A DNA stretch of 64,000 nt, taken from the NCBI GenBank assembly GCA_964624795.1, contig CAZUZS010000018.1, positions 1 through 64,000 of the forward strand, written 5' to 3'. Each line of letters begins with the position of its first letter. The first letter of the stretch is position 1. Source of the stretch: CAZUZS01 sp964624795. Its GTDB lineage: Bacteria > Calditrichota > Calditrichia > RBG-13-44-9. The notes under the pieces were generated by a model. The model was not told the origin of the DNA, did not search any database, and was given only the letters and a program-made list of their open reading frames with translations. Shown piece after piece: positions 7,510 through 16,458 of this stretch. Both the position numbers and the translations under genes were made by a program.

Positions 7510-7845
7510 TTAAACAAACATTATGATGCCCATTGCACCGAACAGAATGATGCTCAAGACCCACACCGCCGAGAGTAATTGTTTATGGTAGCGGGCGCCG
7601 TTAAAATAATCCACAACAAAAATCCGTATTCCATTGAGCGCGTGGAAAATAAGCACGCTGAACAGCGCCCATTCCAGAAGTTTGAGGAGCGGGTGCTGAA
7701 AAATCTGCATTTCGCTGTTAAAGGCTTCCTTGTGGGCGAGACCGCTGATCAGGTAAATATGCACAAGAATGTAACCGGTGAGCGCAAGACCGGTTAAACG
7801 ATGGAGAATATAGCCCCACGTTCCAAAATGCTTAACATAACGCAT
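7510..7845 (-). CDS. sdhC: Succinate dehydrogenase cytochrome b subunit
   Basis: First gene of sdhCDAB. The 111-residue protein has three transmembrane helices, the quinone-site motif YILHRLTGLAL (residues 12-22) and FHALNGIRI with His68 as the likely axial haem b ligand. With sdhD this gives two short anchors, the layout of type C complex II (as in Escherichia coli), not the single long cytochrome of type B. Upstream sequence contains an inverted repeat and a Fur-like box that may regulate the operon. Confidence 0.88.
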   Translation of the reverse strand: MRYVKHFGTWGYILHRLTGLALTGYILVHIYLISGLAHKEAFNSEMQIFQHPLLKLLEWALFSVLIFHALNGIRIFVVDYFNGARYHKQLLSAVWVLSIILFGAMGIIMFV

Positions 7846-7879
7846 GGTAGGTCTCCCAGATTATGAGTGTTTTAGTATA

Positions 7880-7900
7880 ACAAATTCGGACGAAATTTGT
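7880..7900. promoter_or_regulatory. Inverted repeat in the sdhC upstream region
   Basis: ACAAATT and AATTTGT are separated by 7 nt, 35-55 bp before the sdhC start. On the minus strand the repeat runs directly into TATACT, a good -10 candidate, so a protein bound here would cover the promoter spacer. It does not match FNR or CRP consensus. Operator role is inferred. Confidence 0.4.
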
Positions 7901-7986
7901 GTTTGACCCCTCCCTTGAGAAAAATATAATGTTGCAAGGTGTAAATTTCAAGAAATATATAACTTTGTGAGTTTATTGAATATAAT

Positions 7987-8005
7987 GAGAATGATTATCA
8001 ACAAT
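7987..8005. promoter_or_regulatory. Fur-box-like sequence upstream of sdhC
   Basis: GAGAATGATTATCAACAAT matches 13 of 19 positions of the classical Fur box (GATAATGATAATCATTATC). It is 140 bp before sdhC and just beyond the end of the aminotransferase gene. Iron control of complex II is biologically sensible, but 13 of 19 in an AT-rich spacer may be chance. Confidence 0.3.
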
Positions 8006-8169
8006 GATTTGCTAATTTTCTAAAAATAACTCATTTTTTCACATTAATTCGGCCACATCCACATAATCGCGAAGGTGGGATAGATAAGCAGTTACAGCGA
8101 TTGATAAGGCACACCAAATGCATCGCCAGGTTGGTAGGGACGCAGAAGCTGGAATTCCTGATAGTGTTC

Positions 8170-9330
8170 TTAGCAGCGCGGTTCCGCGTCTCCGTGAAAC
8201 CAGTGGCACAGCCGGTCGATTGCTTCCAGGGTATGGTTGCAATAGGATTTCAGGAAATCCGAATTCAGCGGTTCGTGCGGCGGCAACTGTTCAGCCGCTG
8301 CCAGCGCCCGGGAGCCATCGAAATCGACGTAAGAGAGGCGCGCGGTCAGCTCCGTTTCCGGTCTTCCAAAAGCGGTTCCCGGCAGGATGGCAACTCCCGC
8401 CTCCTGCAGCGCCCGTCGGCATAGCGCGTCGCTGGTTTCGATTCCACGTTTCTTCAGATCGTCCCTGAACATTTCAAAATTGGGGAAAAGATAGAACGCG
8501 CCATGCGGCATGGGAATCCCGATTCCCGANNNNNNNNNNNNNNNNNNNNNNNNNNNNNNNNNNNNNNNNNNNNNNNNNNNNNNNNNNNNNNNNNNNNNNN
8601 NNNNNNNNNNNNNNNNNNNNNNNNNNNNNATGGTGCCCTCCGGGTAGTAACTGGCGATGGAGATATGCTGGCCGTCATGATGGAGCTCCCCGTAAATTTC
8701 ATCAGAGAGCAGGACTACCCGGTTTTCGCGGGCAACTTCTGCCAGCGCTTTCAGCTCCTCCGCCGAGTATGAGATTCCGGTTGGATTGGACGGATAATTC
8801 AGAATGACGATGCGGGGTCTTCCCGGATCCGTTTGGCAAAGCGATTCCAGCGCATCGGGCGTGAGATGCCAGTCGTCTTCGGCTGTTGTGGACATCCAGC
8901 GCACAATGCGGCCCAGGATGTGGGCCTGCGGGGCGTACGAAACCCAGGTGGGCGTTGGAACAACCAGATCGCCGTAATAGACGAGCTGAAGAAGGAACAT
9001 CAACTCCTTGGAGCCTGGCCCAATCAGGACATCTTCCCCAGAACACTCAAGCCCCTGCGAACGATGGTGGTAGTCCGCAACGGCGTCCCGCAGCCGGGGC
9101 AAACCTTTCACCGGGAGATACTGTTTTTGATGAGCGTTGGCTTTCAATTCTTCTACTACCGGCCGTGGCACCGGAAACGGCGACTGTCCCAGGCCAAGCC
9201 TGTAAATATGCCGGCCTTCGCTTTCCAGTCGAGTGCTTTCTTCGTTGATTGCCAATGTAGCAGACTCTGACAAGCCCCGCACATTTAAATTCAAATAAAC
9301 ATCGGGTGAGTTACCGTTATGATTTCCCAT
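8170..9330 (-). CDS. Class I/II pyridoxal-phosphate aminotransferase (interrupted by assembly gap)
   Basis: Resembles aspartate/aromatic aminotransferases of fold type I. Seen: the substrate-binding LGLGQSPFPVP near the N-terminus, a GPGSKELMFLL turn that holds the cofactor phosphate, ILNYPSNPTG, and the cofactor-binding LLSDEIYGEL; after the gap come MPHGAFYLFPNF and the C-terminal ARLSYVDFDG with the carboxylate-binding arginine. The PLP lysine motif falls in the 100-N gap, so activity cannot be judged. About 90-100 codons normally lie between the flanks, so the true gap is probably near 280 bp. ATG at 9330 is preferred to an upstream TTG. Substrate is unknown; it is a single gene facing away from the M50 protease. 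Confidence 0.8.
   Translation of the reverse strand: MGNHNGNSPDVYLNLNVRGLSESATLAINEESTRLESEGRHIYRLGLGQSPFPVPRPVVEELKANAHQKQYLPVKGLPRLRDAVADYHHRSQGLECSGEDVLIGPGSKELMFLLQLVYYGDLVVPTPTWVSYAPQAHILGRIVRWMSTTAEDDWHLTPDALESLCQTDPGRPRIVILNYPSNPTGISYSAEELKALAEVARENRVVLLSDEIYGELHHDGQHISIASYYPEGTXXXXXXXXXXXXXXXXXXXXXXXXXXXXXXXXXXSGIGIPMPHGAFYLFPNFEMFRDDLKKRGIETSDALCRRALQEAGVAILPGTAFGRPETELTARLSYVDFDGSRALAAAEQLPPHEPLNSDFLKSYCNHTLEAIDRLCHWFHGDAEPRC
8530..8629. other. Assembly gap of 100 N inside the aminotransferase gene
   Basis: Exactly 100 N, the usual placeholder for a gap of unknown size. Comparison with the family's domain plan suggests roughly 270-300 bp of real sequence, including the catalytic-lysine region. 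Confidence 0.95.
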
Positions 9331-9582
9331 ATGTAGCCCTGTCCTTGAACGCCTCTCTAATTTCAAGTGAAAATATAATCAATTCCTTTATAAAATAAAA
9401 GCTGTTAGGGAGGGTAGACCTATAATTTTCCTTCCCGGTGGAGTGGATAATGCTCTCCTCACCCGCGCACCCACTAACAAAAATTTCAATTCTGCAATGC
9501 GAAAACCAACTTTCCCATTGAGGCTATCTCCATTTTTTCGTATTATTCAACATGTCAAATTGGGGGAGCGGAAATACAATTT

Positions 9583-10713
9583 ATGAATGAGAGAACGGTT
9601 GAAGAGATAGAGGCCATCTTAGGTCCCAAGTTCGAGAACGACTATTTTTCCCGGATCAGAGGATTCGCAGTCTTTCGAACCGACGATATTTCCATTTCGG
9701 ATGACGAGCTGAGCACGGTAATTGCCAATCTGATGTCGCGCAACTATTTCCCGCACATTCAAAAGCGGGACGGGGAGCTGCTGATTCACATAACTTCCCG
9801 GGCACCCTCCGCCAGAAAGCCCCGCATCCTGATCAACATTTTCCTTTTCCTGCTTACAATTGTCACGACCATGATGGCCGGCTCCGTTATGCTTGGCAAG
9901 GAACCATTCGCCGATTTTTCACAGATCATTTACGGCTGGAAATATTCGTTTGCAGTGCTGACAATTCTGACGTTCCATGAAATGGGGCACTACATTGCTG
10001 CCCGTATTCACCGAATGAATGTCACGCTGCCATACTATATCCCGCTGCCGCTGCCTGGATTCCATTTTGGTACCCTTGGTGCATTTATCAAAATAAAATC
10101 GCCCATCCCCAACCGGGTGGCACTATTGGATATGGGTGCAGCCGGACCGCTTTCCGGTTTTGTTCTGAGCCTGATTTTCCTCACCGTCGGCTATATTCAA
10201 CTCCCGGACCTTTCGGGAATTATCGCCTATGTCGAGAGAATTCATCCCTGGAACCTCCACGGACAGGGTATCAACCTGGTGATGGGCAATTCGCTGTTAT
10301 TCGCATTTTTTAACGATATTCTGGCAGGCGGTCGGCTCCCGATGAACGAGATCTACCACTTTCCGTTCATTTTTGCGGGGTGGATCGGACTGCTGGTAAC
10401 CGCCATCAACCTGATTCCGATCGGCCAATTGGACGGCGGCCACATCCTGTACTCACTGGTTCAAAAGAGAGCCCGAATGGTGGGCATTCTTTCTTTTCTC
10501 CTGCTGTTGGCGCTCAATTTTGTCCTGATCGTGCGCTACTTTTCATTTGTGTGGGTGGTGTGGATAATACTAATATTGCTGCTGATCGGCTTCCGGCATC
10601 CTCCAACGGTACAGGACAGTCTGCCGCTAAGTCCGGCACGGCGTATTACCGGCTGGGCATCTTTAACGATCTTTATCCTGTGCTTTTCGCCGTTGCCGAT
10701 TTATATCGCCTGA
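9583..10713 (+). CDS. Site-2 protease family (M50) membrane metalloprotease
   Basis: A 376-residue integral membrane protein. A soluble N-terminal domain (1-78) precedes about seven hydrophobic helices. The zinc site HEMGH is at residues 132-136 inside a helix and the third ligand motif is in NLIPIGQLDGGHI (Asp284), as in S2P-type intramembrane proteases. LPLPGFHFGTLGAFIK between the two recalls the cyanobacterial and chloroplast EGY-like branch. A GGGGAGCGG ribosome site lies about 12 nt before the ATG. There is no PDZ domain, so it differs from RseP. Its substrate is unknown; the next gene, 52 nt downstream, encodes a small membrane-anchored protein and may be cotranscribed. Confidence 0.88.
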   Translation: MNERTVEEIEAILGPKFENDYFSRIRGFAVFRTDDISISDDELSTVIANLMSRNYFPHIQKRDGELLIHITSRAPSARKPRILINIFLFLLTIVTTMMAGSVMLGKEPFADFSQIIYGWKYSFAVLTILTFHEMGHYIAARIHRMNVTLPYYIPLPLPGFHFGTLGAFIKIKSPIPNRVALLDMGAAGPLSGFVLSLIFLTVGYIQLPDLSGIIAYVERIHPWNLHGQGINLVMGNSLLFAFFNDILAGGRLPMNEIYHFPFIFAGWIGLLVTAINLIPIGQLDGGHILYSLVQKRARMVGILSFLLLLALNFVLIVRYFSFVWVVWIILILLLIGFRHPPTVQDSLPLSPARRITGWASLTIFILCFSPLPIYIA

Positions 10714-10765
10714 GTGAATCACCCGATAATGCAAATCAAATATCAAAAGGAATTTAAAATTTAAA

Positions 10766-11371
10766 ATGATTTATGTGATCGTGGTTTTAGGAGTGGTGCT
10801 GCTCGCAGTATTGGTGCTGGTCTGGCTGCGCAAATTGCAGTTCGATGCGGTTCACCGCAATTTTCTGGATCTTGTGGACAATTATGGGGGCAAAGTGCTC
10901 CGTGCCGGGTTCGCCGTCCGGCCCCGTTTTTCCGGCGCTTTCAGGGATTTTCCACTTTCCGTTTCCATTTCCGCAGAAAACAAGACGGCCAATACTCCCC
11001 GACAATTTTATATTTCGGTATATCTCCAAGCACCAGCTGAATCCAATTTTACAGTGCTTTCCAGCGATTGGCTAAATTGGAAGGACGATTCGGACAAAAA
11101 GAATCGGTACACGCGGCAAATTGCCGACAAAAGATATGTGGTTGAGGTCACCAACCAGGGACTCCTGCAAAAATTGAATTTTCAACGCATTGAGGAAGTG
11201 GTCAAAAGAATGGACCCGTTTGCGTATGTGCTGGCCTCGGGCAAAGGCCTAATTTTGGAACGCCTCTCCGCCGACCTTATCAAAGATACCGAATTTGAAC
11301 GATTGAGCATTTTGATAGAATCGATGTACGAGTTGAGCATAATCCCGGTCAAAGGAGACGTTGAAGCCTGA
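10766..11371 (+). CDS. Membrane-anchored protein of unknown function
   Basis: I do not recognise this 201-residue protein. Residues 1-21 form one transmembrane helix (MIYVIVVLGVVLLAVLVLVW), followed by a soluble domain rich in beta strands with a charged middle (NWKDDSDKKNRYTRQIADKRY). The rest alternates strands and helices and ends in a helical stretch (ERLSILIESMYELS). Such a layout fits a protein facing the cytoplasm or periplasm from one anchor. It follows the M50 protease by 52 nt on the same strand, and could be a partner or substrate, but that is only position. The AAGGAA before the ATG is rather far (13 nt). Confidence 0.6.
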   Translation: MIYVIVVLGVVLLAVLVLVWLRKLQFDAVHRNFLDLVDNYGGKVLRAGFAVRPRFSGAFRDFPLSVSISAENKTANTPRQFYISVYLQAPAESNFTVLSSDWLNWKDDSDKKNRYTRQIADKRYVVEVTNQGLLQKLNFQRIEEVVKRMDPFAYVLASGKGLILERLSADLIKDTEFERLSILIESMYELSIIPVKGDVEA

Positions 11372-11479
11372 AAATCAGCGGGCATTTGACACGGTCGGCG
11401 GAAAGAAAGATCTAATCCCACCCCCCGCATAATGGTGAAGAAATAAATTACTTGCGCTATATCCACCCCGCTAAAGCAG

Positions 11480-11509
11480 GGTGTTAATGATATTTTTTTT
11501 ATTAACACC
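11480..11509. other. Inverted repeat with T-rich loop between convergent genes
   Basis: GGTGTTAAT and ATTAACACC (9 bp) enclose a 12-nt loop that itself contains nine T. It lies between the ends of the membrane protein gene (+) and prs (-). The T-run is inside the loop, not after the stem, so it is not a classical terminator in either direction. The rest of 11372-11568 shows nothing. Confidence 0.4.
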
Positions 11510-11568
11510 TTGATGTGAAAAGCCGCTTACCTAAATCAGAAACTGGAATCCTGAAACTCCAGTGTTTG

Positions 11569-12615
11569 TTAACGCAGCAAACTGCTCACCGATTGCTTGC
11601 GATTTATGTTGTGAATCACCTTTGCAAAAAGTGGCGCCACGCTCACTTCTTCGTACCACGCCGTATTCTGCACAAACGCCTCTCCCCAAAAAACAGCATC
11701 GGTGCCGATGACAAGTTTTAGCAATCCCTCATTGTAAGCCCTGTCGATGCGCTCCACCGCATTTCCATTAAAAAAGGGAAGGCTTACCGCCACGTAGATG
11801 TCCCGGGCGCCATTGTCCTTCAGAAGCGCCAGGGCATGGAGCAAAGTTCCGCCGGTCGCGATCATGTCGTCGACAATCAGCACATCCTTATTCTTGACCT
11901 CTCCCACCAGCCTCATGCTTTCCACGTGACCGACGCGGCTGTAATCACGAGCCTTATCGACAATGGCCAGGCCGGTGGAAAGCCTCTGCGAGTAGTGCCG
12001 GGCACGGTCGGCACTCCCCACATCGGGACCGGTAACCACCAGGTCTTTCGTGTGGATCTGGTGCTTTTCGATAAGGTAGTCTATGATTTCGCCGGAGGCG
12101 TGCATGTCTTCCAATTTGGTGAAGCTGAAGAAACCCTGAATTGCCTCGGCATGAATGTCAAGTGTCAGCACCCGTTGTGCGCCGGCGTCCTCCAACAGGT
12201 TGGCGACAATCTTGGCGCTGATCGCCTCCCGCGTTTTACGCCTCTCCTGCCGGGCGTAAGGATACTGCGGAATTACCGCCGTAATGTGATCCGGATCGGA
12301 CTGGTAGGCGGCGTGAATTGCCGTAACCAGTGCCATCAGGTTGTCATTCACGGAACGATCGCTTAACGGATCGTCAACACATTGAATGATGTAAACATCG
12401 TCGCCGCGAATGAATTCATTGATAACCATCTTAACTTCGCCATTGGGAAAAACAACTTCATCGGTATTCTTAAGCTGATAAGCTTCCGGCCGACCGTTTT
12501 TTTTCTCCTTGCGGAACCTGTTCAGCTCGTTGATAATTCGCCCGGCGAAACTCTTTCCGGAATTACACGCCATAATGGACAGCGCTCCCCGCGATTCCAT
12601 TGGATTACGTTGCAT
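11569..12615 (-). CDS. prs: Ribose-phosphate pyrophosphokinase (PRPP synthetase)
   Basis: Makes phosphoribosyl pyrophosphate from ribose 5-phosphate and ATP, the shared precursor for pyrimidine, purine, His, Trp and NAD synthesis. The 348-residue protein has the ATP-binding YPYARQERR region, the DIHAEAIQGFF metal-binding segment, VTGPDVGSADRAR, and the PRPP-binding signature DVLIVDDMIATGGT. It is about 30 residues longer than the common 315, mostly at the N-terminus (a SGALS-like start before MACNSGKSFA) and in the middle. ATG at 12615 is chosen because AAGGAAG lies 5 nt upstream; an ATG 15 nt earlier has only GGGA at 2 nt. It follows the inositol-phosphatase-family gene by 27 nt. Confidence 0.93.
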   Translation of the reverse strand: MQRNPMESRGALSIMACNSGKSFAGRIINELNRFRKEKKNGRPEAYQLKNTDEVVFPNGEVKMVINEFIRGDDVYIIQCVDDPLSDRSVNDNLMALVTAIHAAYQSDPDHITAVIPQYPYARQERRKTREAISAKIVANLLEDAGAQRVLTLDIHAEAIQGFFSFTKLEDMHASGEIIDYLIEKHQIHTKDLVVTGPDVGSADRARHYSQRLSTGLAIVDKARDYSRVGHVESMRLVGEVKNKDVLIVDDMIATGGTLLHALALLKDNGARDIYVAVSLPFFNGNAVERIDRAYNEGLLKLVIGTDAVFWGEAFVQNTAWYEEVSVAPLFAKVIHNINRKQSVSSLLR

Positions 12616-12642
12616 GATTTCTTCCTTCATGATCCCACAATT

Positions 12643-13434
12643 TTATTTTTTATGTGAAAAATGATGTGACAGAATTCGAACCAACTCCCCATGTGCGGCA
12701 GCATTTCCGGCCGCAACAAATCCTGACTCCAGGTAACCAGCCCCCCCCCAGAAGTCGGTCACCGCGCCGCCAGCCTCCCTGACAATGAGGCTTCCTGCCG
12801 CGACATCCCAGATGCTCAGCCCCATCTCCCAGAATCCGGCAAATCGTCCCATTGCGGTGTAGCATAAATCCAGCGCAGCCGAACCGCATCGGCGCATTCC
12901 GCTGCATCCCAGGAAAATCTCTTCAAATGCCAGAAGGTAAGACGGCAAGTTCCGCTTTGCTTTGTGGGGGAAACCGGTAGCGATGAGAGAAAGTGAGAAA
13001 TCGGCATTGTCGACATGTATCGTCCGGCCATTGCGGGTCGCTCCCGCTCCTTTTTCAGCAGCGAAAAGCTCATCGTGCACCGGATCGTAAATCACACCAG
13101 CTACCATTTCCTGGCGCTTCTGCAATGCGATTGACACGGTAAAAAAAGGGATATCCTGAATAAAATTCTTGGTTCCGTCCAGAGGATCAATAATCCAGCG
13201 ATACTCGCTTTTCTCCCGGCTCTTGCTGCCTTCTTCGGCCAGGATTTGGTGATTTGGGAAATGCCCTAAGATTTCCTCCACAATCATTTTTTCGGAATCC
13301 CGGTCCACGTGGGTGACGAAATCATTTTTCCCCTTTGCATCAACTTTTTGGGGATCGATCCCACCGCGGTTTTGAAGAAGGAAAGCACCCGCCTTTCGGG
13401 CGACTTCTTCGGCAATTTTCAAATAATCTGACAT
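12643..13434 (-). CDS. Inositol monophosphatase family protein
   Basis: A Mg-dependent phosphatase of the SuhB/IMPase fold. The 263-residue protein has the three metal motifs: EEGS (residues about 67-70), IIDPLDGTKNFI (about 82-93, the signature DPxDxTxxF), and WDVAAGSLIVREAGG near the C-terminus. Length is typical. The likely substrate is inositol phosphate or a related sugar phosphate, though members also act on NADP, fructose-bisphosphate or PAPS; the sequence does not decide. It is followed closely by prs and preceded by phosphomannomutase, all minus strand. Confidence 0.88.
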   Translation of the reverse strand: MSDYLKIAEEVARKAGAFLLQNRGGIDPQKVDAKGKNDFVTHVDRDSEKMIVEEILGHFPNHQILAEEGSKSREKSEYRWIIDPLDGTKNFIQDIPFFTVSIALQKRQEMVAGVIYDPVHDELFAAEKGAGATRNGRTIHVDNADFSLSLIATGFPHKAKRNLPSYLLAFEEIFLGCSGMRRCGSAALDLCYTAMGRFAGFWEMGLSIWDVAAGSLIVREAGGAVTDFWGGAGYLESGFVAAGNAAAHGELVRILSHHFSHKK

Positions 13435-13475
13435 AAAAATCCAAAAAGGTAAATGATGGCTTTGACAATCCCGGT

Positions 13476-14846
13476 TTAAGAGATATTGATATCACCGAAT
13501 TCGTAGAGCTTGTTTATTACCAGGTTCTTGATTTCCTCCAACCTTTCCTCACTTTTGGCTTCGAAACGCAGCACCAGCACCGGTTGCGTATTGGATGCCC
13601 GCACCAGGCCCCAGCCATCACCGAACAAAACACGCACGCCATCTACATCAATCACCTCGTAGTGCTGTTTAAAATATTCTCCGGCCTTTTTGGCAATCCT
13701 GAATTTTTCCTCATCGGAAGCACATTCAACCCGCATTTCGGGCGTAGAGAAGTACTGCGGCACATCCGCCAAAAGTTCCGAGATCTTTTTCCCCTCCCTG
13801 GAAAGCAGCTCAATCAGGCGAACAGAAGCATAAATCGCATCATCAAATCCGTGATATTTGTCGGCGAAGAAAAGGTGCCCGCTCATTTCTCCGGCAATAG
13901 TTGCGCCGGTTTCCTTCATCTTCTTTTTCAGGAGGCTGTGGCCGGTTTTCCACATTACCGGTTCGCCTCCGGCAGCCTCTATCGCCTCGGGCAGCGCCTG
14001 CGAACACTTGACTTCGAAGATGATTTTTTGCCCTTTCTTTTCTTTCAGAACATCCCGGGCAAACAGAATCAGCAGCCGGTCCCCCCACACGATATTGCCT
14101 TTATCGTCGATCACGCCAATCCGGTCGGCATCACCATCGTAGGCTATCCCCAGATCAGCTTTCAGGCTTAACACCTGCTCCCGCAGTGCTAAAATATTTT
14201 TTTCAATCGTCGGGTCCGGATGATGGTTGGGGAATGTTCCGTCCGGCTCACAAAACATAAAATAGGCGTCAGCGCCCAGTTCTCGCATCAAGTCCTCCGC
14301 CACCAGCGAACCGGCGCCGTTACCGCAGTCAACAACTGCCTTGACATTGCTTTCAAGCTTAATGCGACCCTTGATGTCACTGATATAATCTGGAAAGAGA
14401 TCCACCTGTTCCACTTGTCCGGCCCCGGTCAGAAAATCTCCTTCTTCAATTATCTCTCTTATCTTTTGAATTTCCTCTCCATAGATGGAGGATTGGCCTA
14501 CCGACATTTTGAAACCGTTAAACTCTGGCGGATTATGGCTGCCGGTAATCATGACGCCACCGTCGACATTCAGTTTGAAAAGCGAAAAATATTGCACCGG
14601 CGTCGGGACGACGCCGATATCGATAACATCCACACCGGAAGAGGTTAGGCCGTCGATGAGAGCTTTGCGGAACCGCTCGGTAGACAACCGGACATCTCCG
14701 CCGACAGTGACCTTCCTTCCACCCTGCCGCTGAACATAGGTGCCAAATGATTTACCTAACGACGTAACAATCTCATCGGTCAAATCTTTGCCAACTACAC
14801 CCCGAATATCGTATTCACGGAAAATAAAGGGATTTACATTCGTCAT
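13476..14846 (-). CDS. Phosphomannomutase / phosphoglucomutase
   Basis: Interconverts hexose 6- and 1-phosphates, supplying mannose 1-phosphate (for ManC, encoded at 55957-57036) or glucose 1-phosphate for envelope sugars. The 456-residue protein has the four domains of the alpha-D-phosphohexomutase family: the phosphoserine loop TGSHNPPEFNG, metal loop DGDADRIGV, sugar-binding GEMSGHLFF, and phosphate-binding RASNTQPVL. GEMSGH with RxSNT is typical of the bifunctional PMM/PGM (AlgC-like) group. The start at 14846 is supported by GAAGGA 6-7 nt upstream; the frame stays open for 34 codons more with no family resemblance. Confidence 0.92.
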   Translation of the reverse strand: MTNVNPFIFREYDIRGVVGKDLTDEIVTSLGKSFGTYVQRQGGRKVTVGGDVRLSTERFRKALIDGLTSSGVDVIDIGVVPTPVQYFSLFKLNVDGGVMITGSHNPPEFNGFKMSVGQSSIYGEEIQKIREIIEEGDFLTGAGQVEQVDLFPDYISDIKGRIKLESNVKAVVDCGNGAGSLVAEDLMRELGADAYFMFCEPDGTFPNHHPDPTIEKNILALREQVLSLKADLGIAYDGDADRIGVIDDKGNIVWGDRLLILFARDVLKEKKGQKIIFEVKCSQALPEAIEAAGGEPVMWKTGHSLLKKKMKETGATIAGEMSGHLFFADKYHGFDDAIYASVRLIELLSREGKKISELLADVPQYFSTPEMRVECASDEEKFRIAKKAGEYFKQHYEVIDVDGVRVLFGDGWGLVRASNTQPVLVLRFEAKSEERLEEIKNLVINKLYEFGDINIS

Positions 14847-15213
14847 TTGATTTCCTTCTTTCAATTTGACGCCCCAATCCTTGCGAGCCGTCAATTTAAA
14901 ATATCGACCGAACCATTCCAAGCCATTTATCACTGCCCAAACTGTCATGCCGCTGAGAAATTAGGCAGACTTTTTTCTCACCGTTTTAATCATAATGGTA
15001 GTCTTGGATGCTTATCCAGCCCCGGTGTTGCGCGACGGATCTCGCTCGAACCAATTCCCGATTATCAAAACTCCGACAATGCGCTATGGTTATATTCCGC
15101 TTGTTCGAAAGCGTTTCCCCGAATACCAGTTTCCATTTACAGTGAAAATATTTCTGTCTTCGATAATCATAAATTCTTATCTTTTTATCAATTTGGAAAG
15201 GAGTCGATCTCCG
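14847..15213. other. Divergent intergenic region
   Basis: Between phosphomannomutase (-) and the MFS transporter (+). Both frames are open across parts of it, but neither extension resembles its protein family, and ribosome sites support starts at the two edges. It must carry promoters for both genes; I cannot assign them. Confidence 0.5.
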
Positions 15214-16458
15214 TTGTTCAGAACCATTTATATTACCTACAAATCGGCCTATTCGGGACTTCCCAGGAATGCCTGGCTGCTATCGCTGGTTGTGCTCATC
15301 AACCGCAGCGGCAGTATGGTGCTATTCTTCCTGGTGCTCTATCTTACCCTCAAACTGAATTTTTCAGTTGCCATGGCTGGTCGCATGTTCAGCATTTACG
15401 GACTGGGAGCCTTAGCCGGCAGCTTTTTGGGCGGCTGGTTGAGCGATATCTTCGGCTCACGAAAAGTGCAGACTGTAAGCCTGGTACTCACCGGATTCGG
15501 CTACATTTTCCTAAGCTCTATCCGGTCGCCAATGCAGATTGCCATTACAATCTTCGCTCTTGCGGTGGTATCCGAATCCTTCCGGCCGGCAAATGCAACT
15601 GCAATCGCGGAAGCCTGCCCACCCGGTTTGCGGTCCCGTGGTTTCGCCCTCAATCGCATGGCGGTAAACCTGGGCGTTACCATCGGCCCGGCAGTCGGAG
15701 GGATTCTGGCCTTCCTGGATTATGCCTACCTGTTTTGGGTGGACGGCATAACCTGTCTGCTCGCTGCGGGAATGATGTGGCTGCTTTTCCGCAAAAACGA
15801 TTATATTGTCCGCCAGGCGACCTCCGAAACGCACAGCACATCCAGATCGGTGTGGAAAGACGTGATATTTCTTGCCATCATTTTGATGATTTTTTTATCG
15901 GGCAACGTCTTCGTTCAATTGTTCAACACCTGGCCGCTCTACCTGCGCAATGCGTACAATCTGCCGGAAACAAACATCGGGCTGCTGCTGGCTCTCAATG
16001 CCACTATGATTGTGCTTTTCGAAATGCCGCTGGTTCACAAAATAGAAAAATTTGATCATCTCAAAATTATTGCCGGCGGGGCACTCTTAATTTGCAGCGG
16101 TTTTGCCCTTCTTCCCTTTGGAACCAGTTTCCTATATGCAGCACTTACCGTGGTGATCTGGACAATAGGGGAGATGTTGGTTTTTCCGCTGGTTGCCGGA
16201 TTTATTGCCAACCGGGCGGACGATAAAAGCCGCGGAAAATATATGGGTGTTTTCAACTTTTCTTTCTCTCTGGCGCTGGTCACCGGACCGATAGTTGGCA
16301 CTGCGATTTACGAGGGTATGAGTCCGTTCGTCCTGTGGATGGGTGCCGCGGGAGTGGGATTTGCCGTTTGGCTCGGATTCCGGGTACTGGGCATACTGGC
16401 GAAGAAAGAATCCAAACACATATTGAAAGAAGAGTCCCCTATCGTCGGTCGACTTTAA
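15214..16458 (+). CDS. MFS transporter (drug:H+ antiporter-like)
   Basis: A 414-residue membrane protein with about 12 hydrophobic helices in two halves. The loop after helix 2 reads GGWLSDIFGSRK, the major facilitator signature G-x-L-x-D-x-x-G-x-(R/K), and helix 5 carries NLGVTIGPAVGG, close to the antiporter motif C (GxxxGPxxGG) of multidrug exporters. TTG at 15214 is taken as the start: AAAGGAG is about 10 nt upstream, the product then begins right before helix 1, and its length becomes normal for the family. The frame extends to an ATG at 14995, which would add 73 residues unlike any MFS N-terminus. The substrate is unknown. Confidence 0.82.
   Translation: MFRTIYITYKSAYSGLPRNAWLLSLVVLINRSGSMVLFFLVLYLTLKLNFSVAMAGRMFSIYGLGALAGSFLGGWLSDIFGSRKVQTVSLVLTGFGYIFLSSIRSPMQIAITIFALAVVSESFRPANATAIAEACPPGLRSRGFALNRMAVNLGVTIGPAVGGILAFLDYAYLFWVDGITCLLAAGMMWLLFRKNDYIVRQATSETHSTSRSVWKDVIFLAIILMIFLSGNVFVQLFNTWPLYLRNAYNLPETNIGLLLALNATMIVLFEMPLVHKIEKFDHLKIIAGGALLICSGFALLPFGTSFLYAALTVVIWTIGEMLVFPLVAGFIANRADDKSRGKYMGVFNFSFSLALVTGPIVGTAIYEGMSPFVLWMGAAGVGFAVWLGFRVLGILAKKESKHILKEESPIVGRL

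Noticed and set aside
8170..9330. Aminotransferase as a pseudogene
   Set aside because: The break is a run of N, not a stop or frameshift; both flanks read well as one family.
14847..16055. 402-codon plus-strand frame overlapping the MFS gene
   Set aside because: Out of frame with the MFS protein, Cys/His/Arg-rich and without hydrophobic helices; the MFS frame carries clear signatures.
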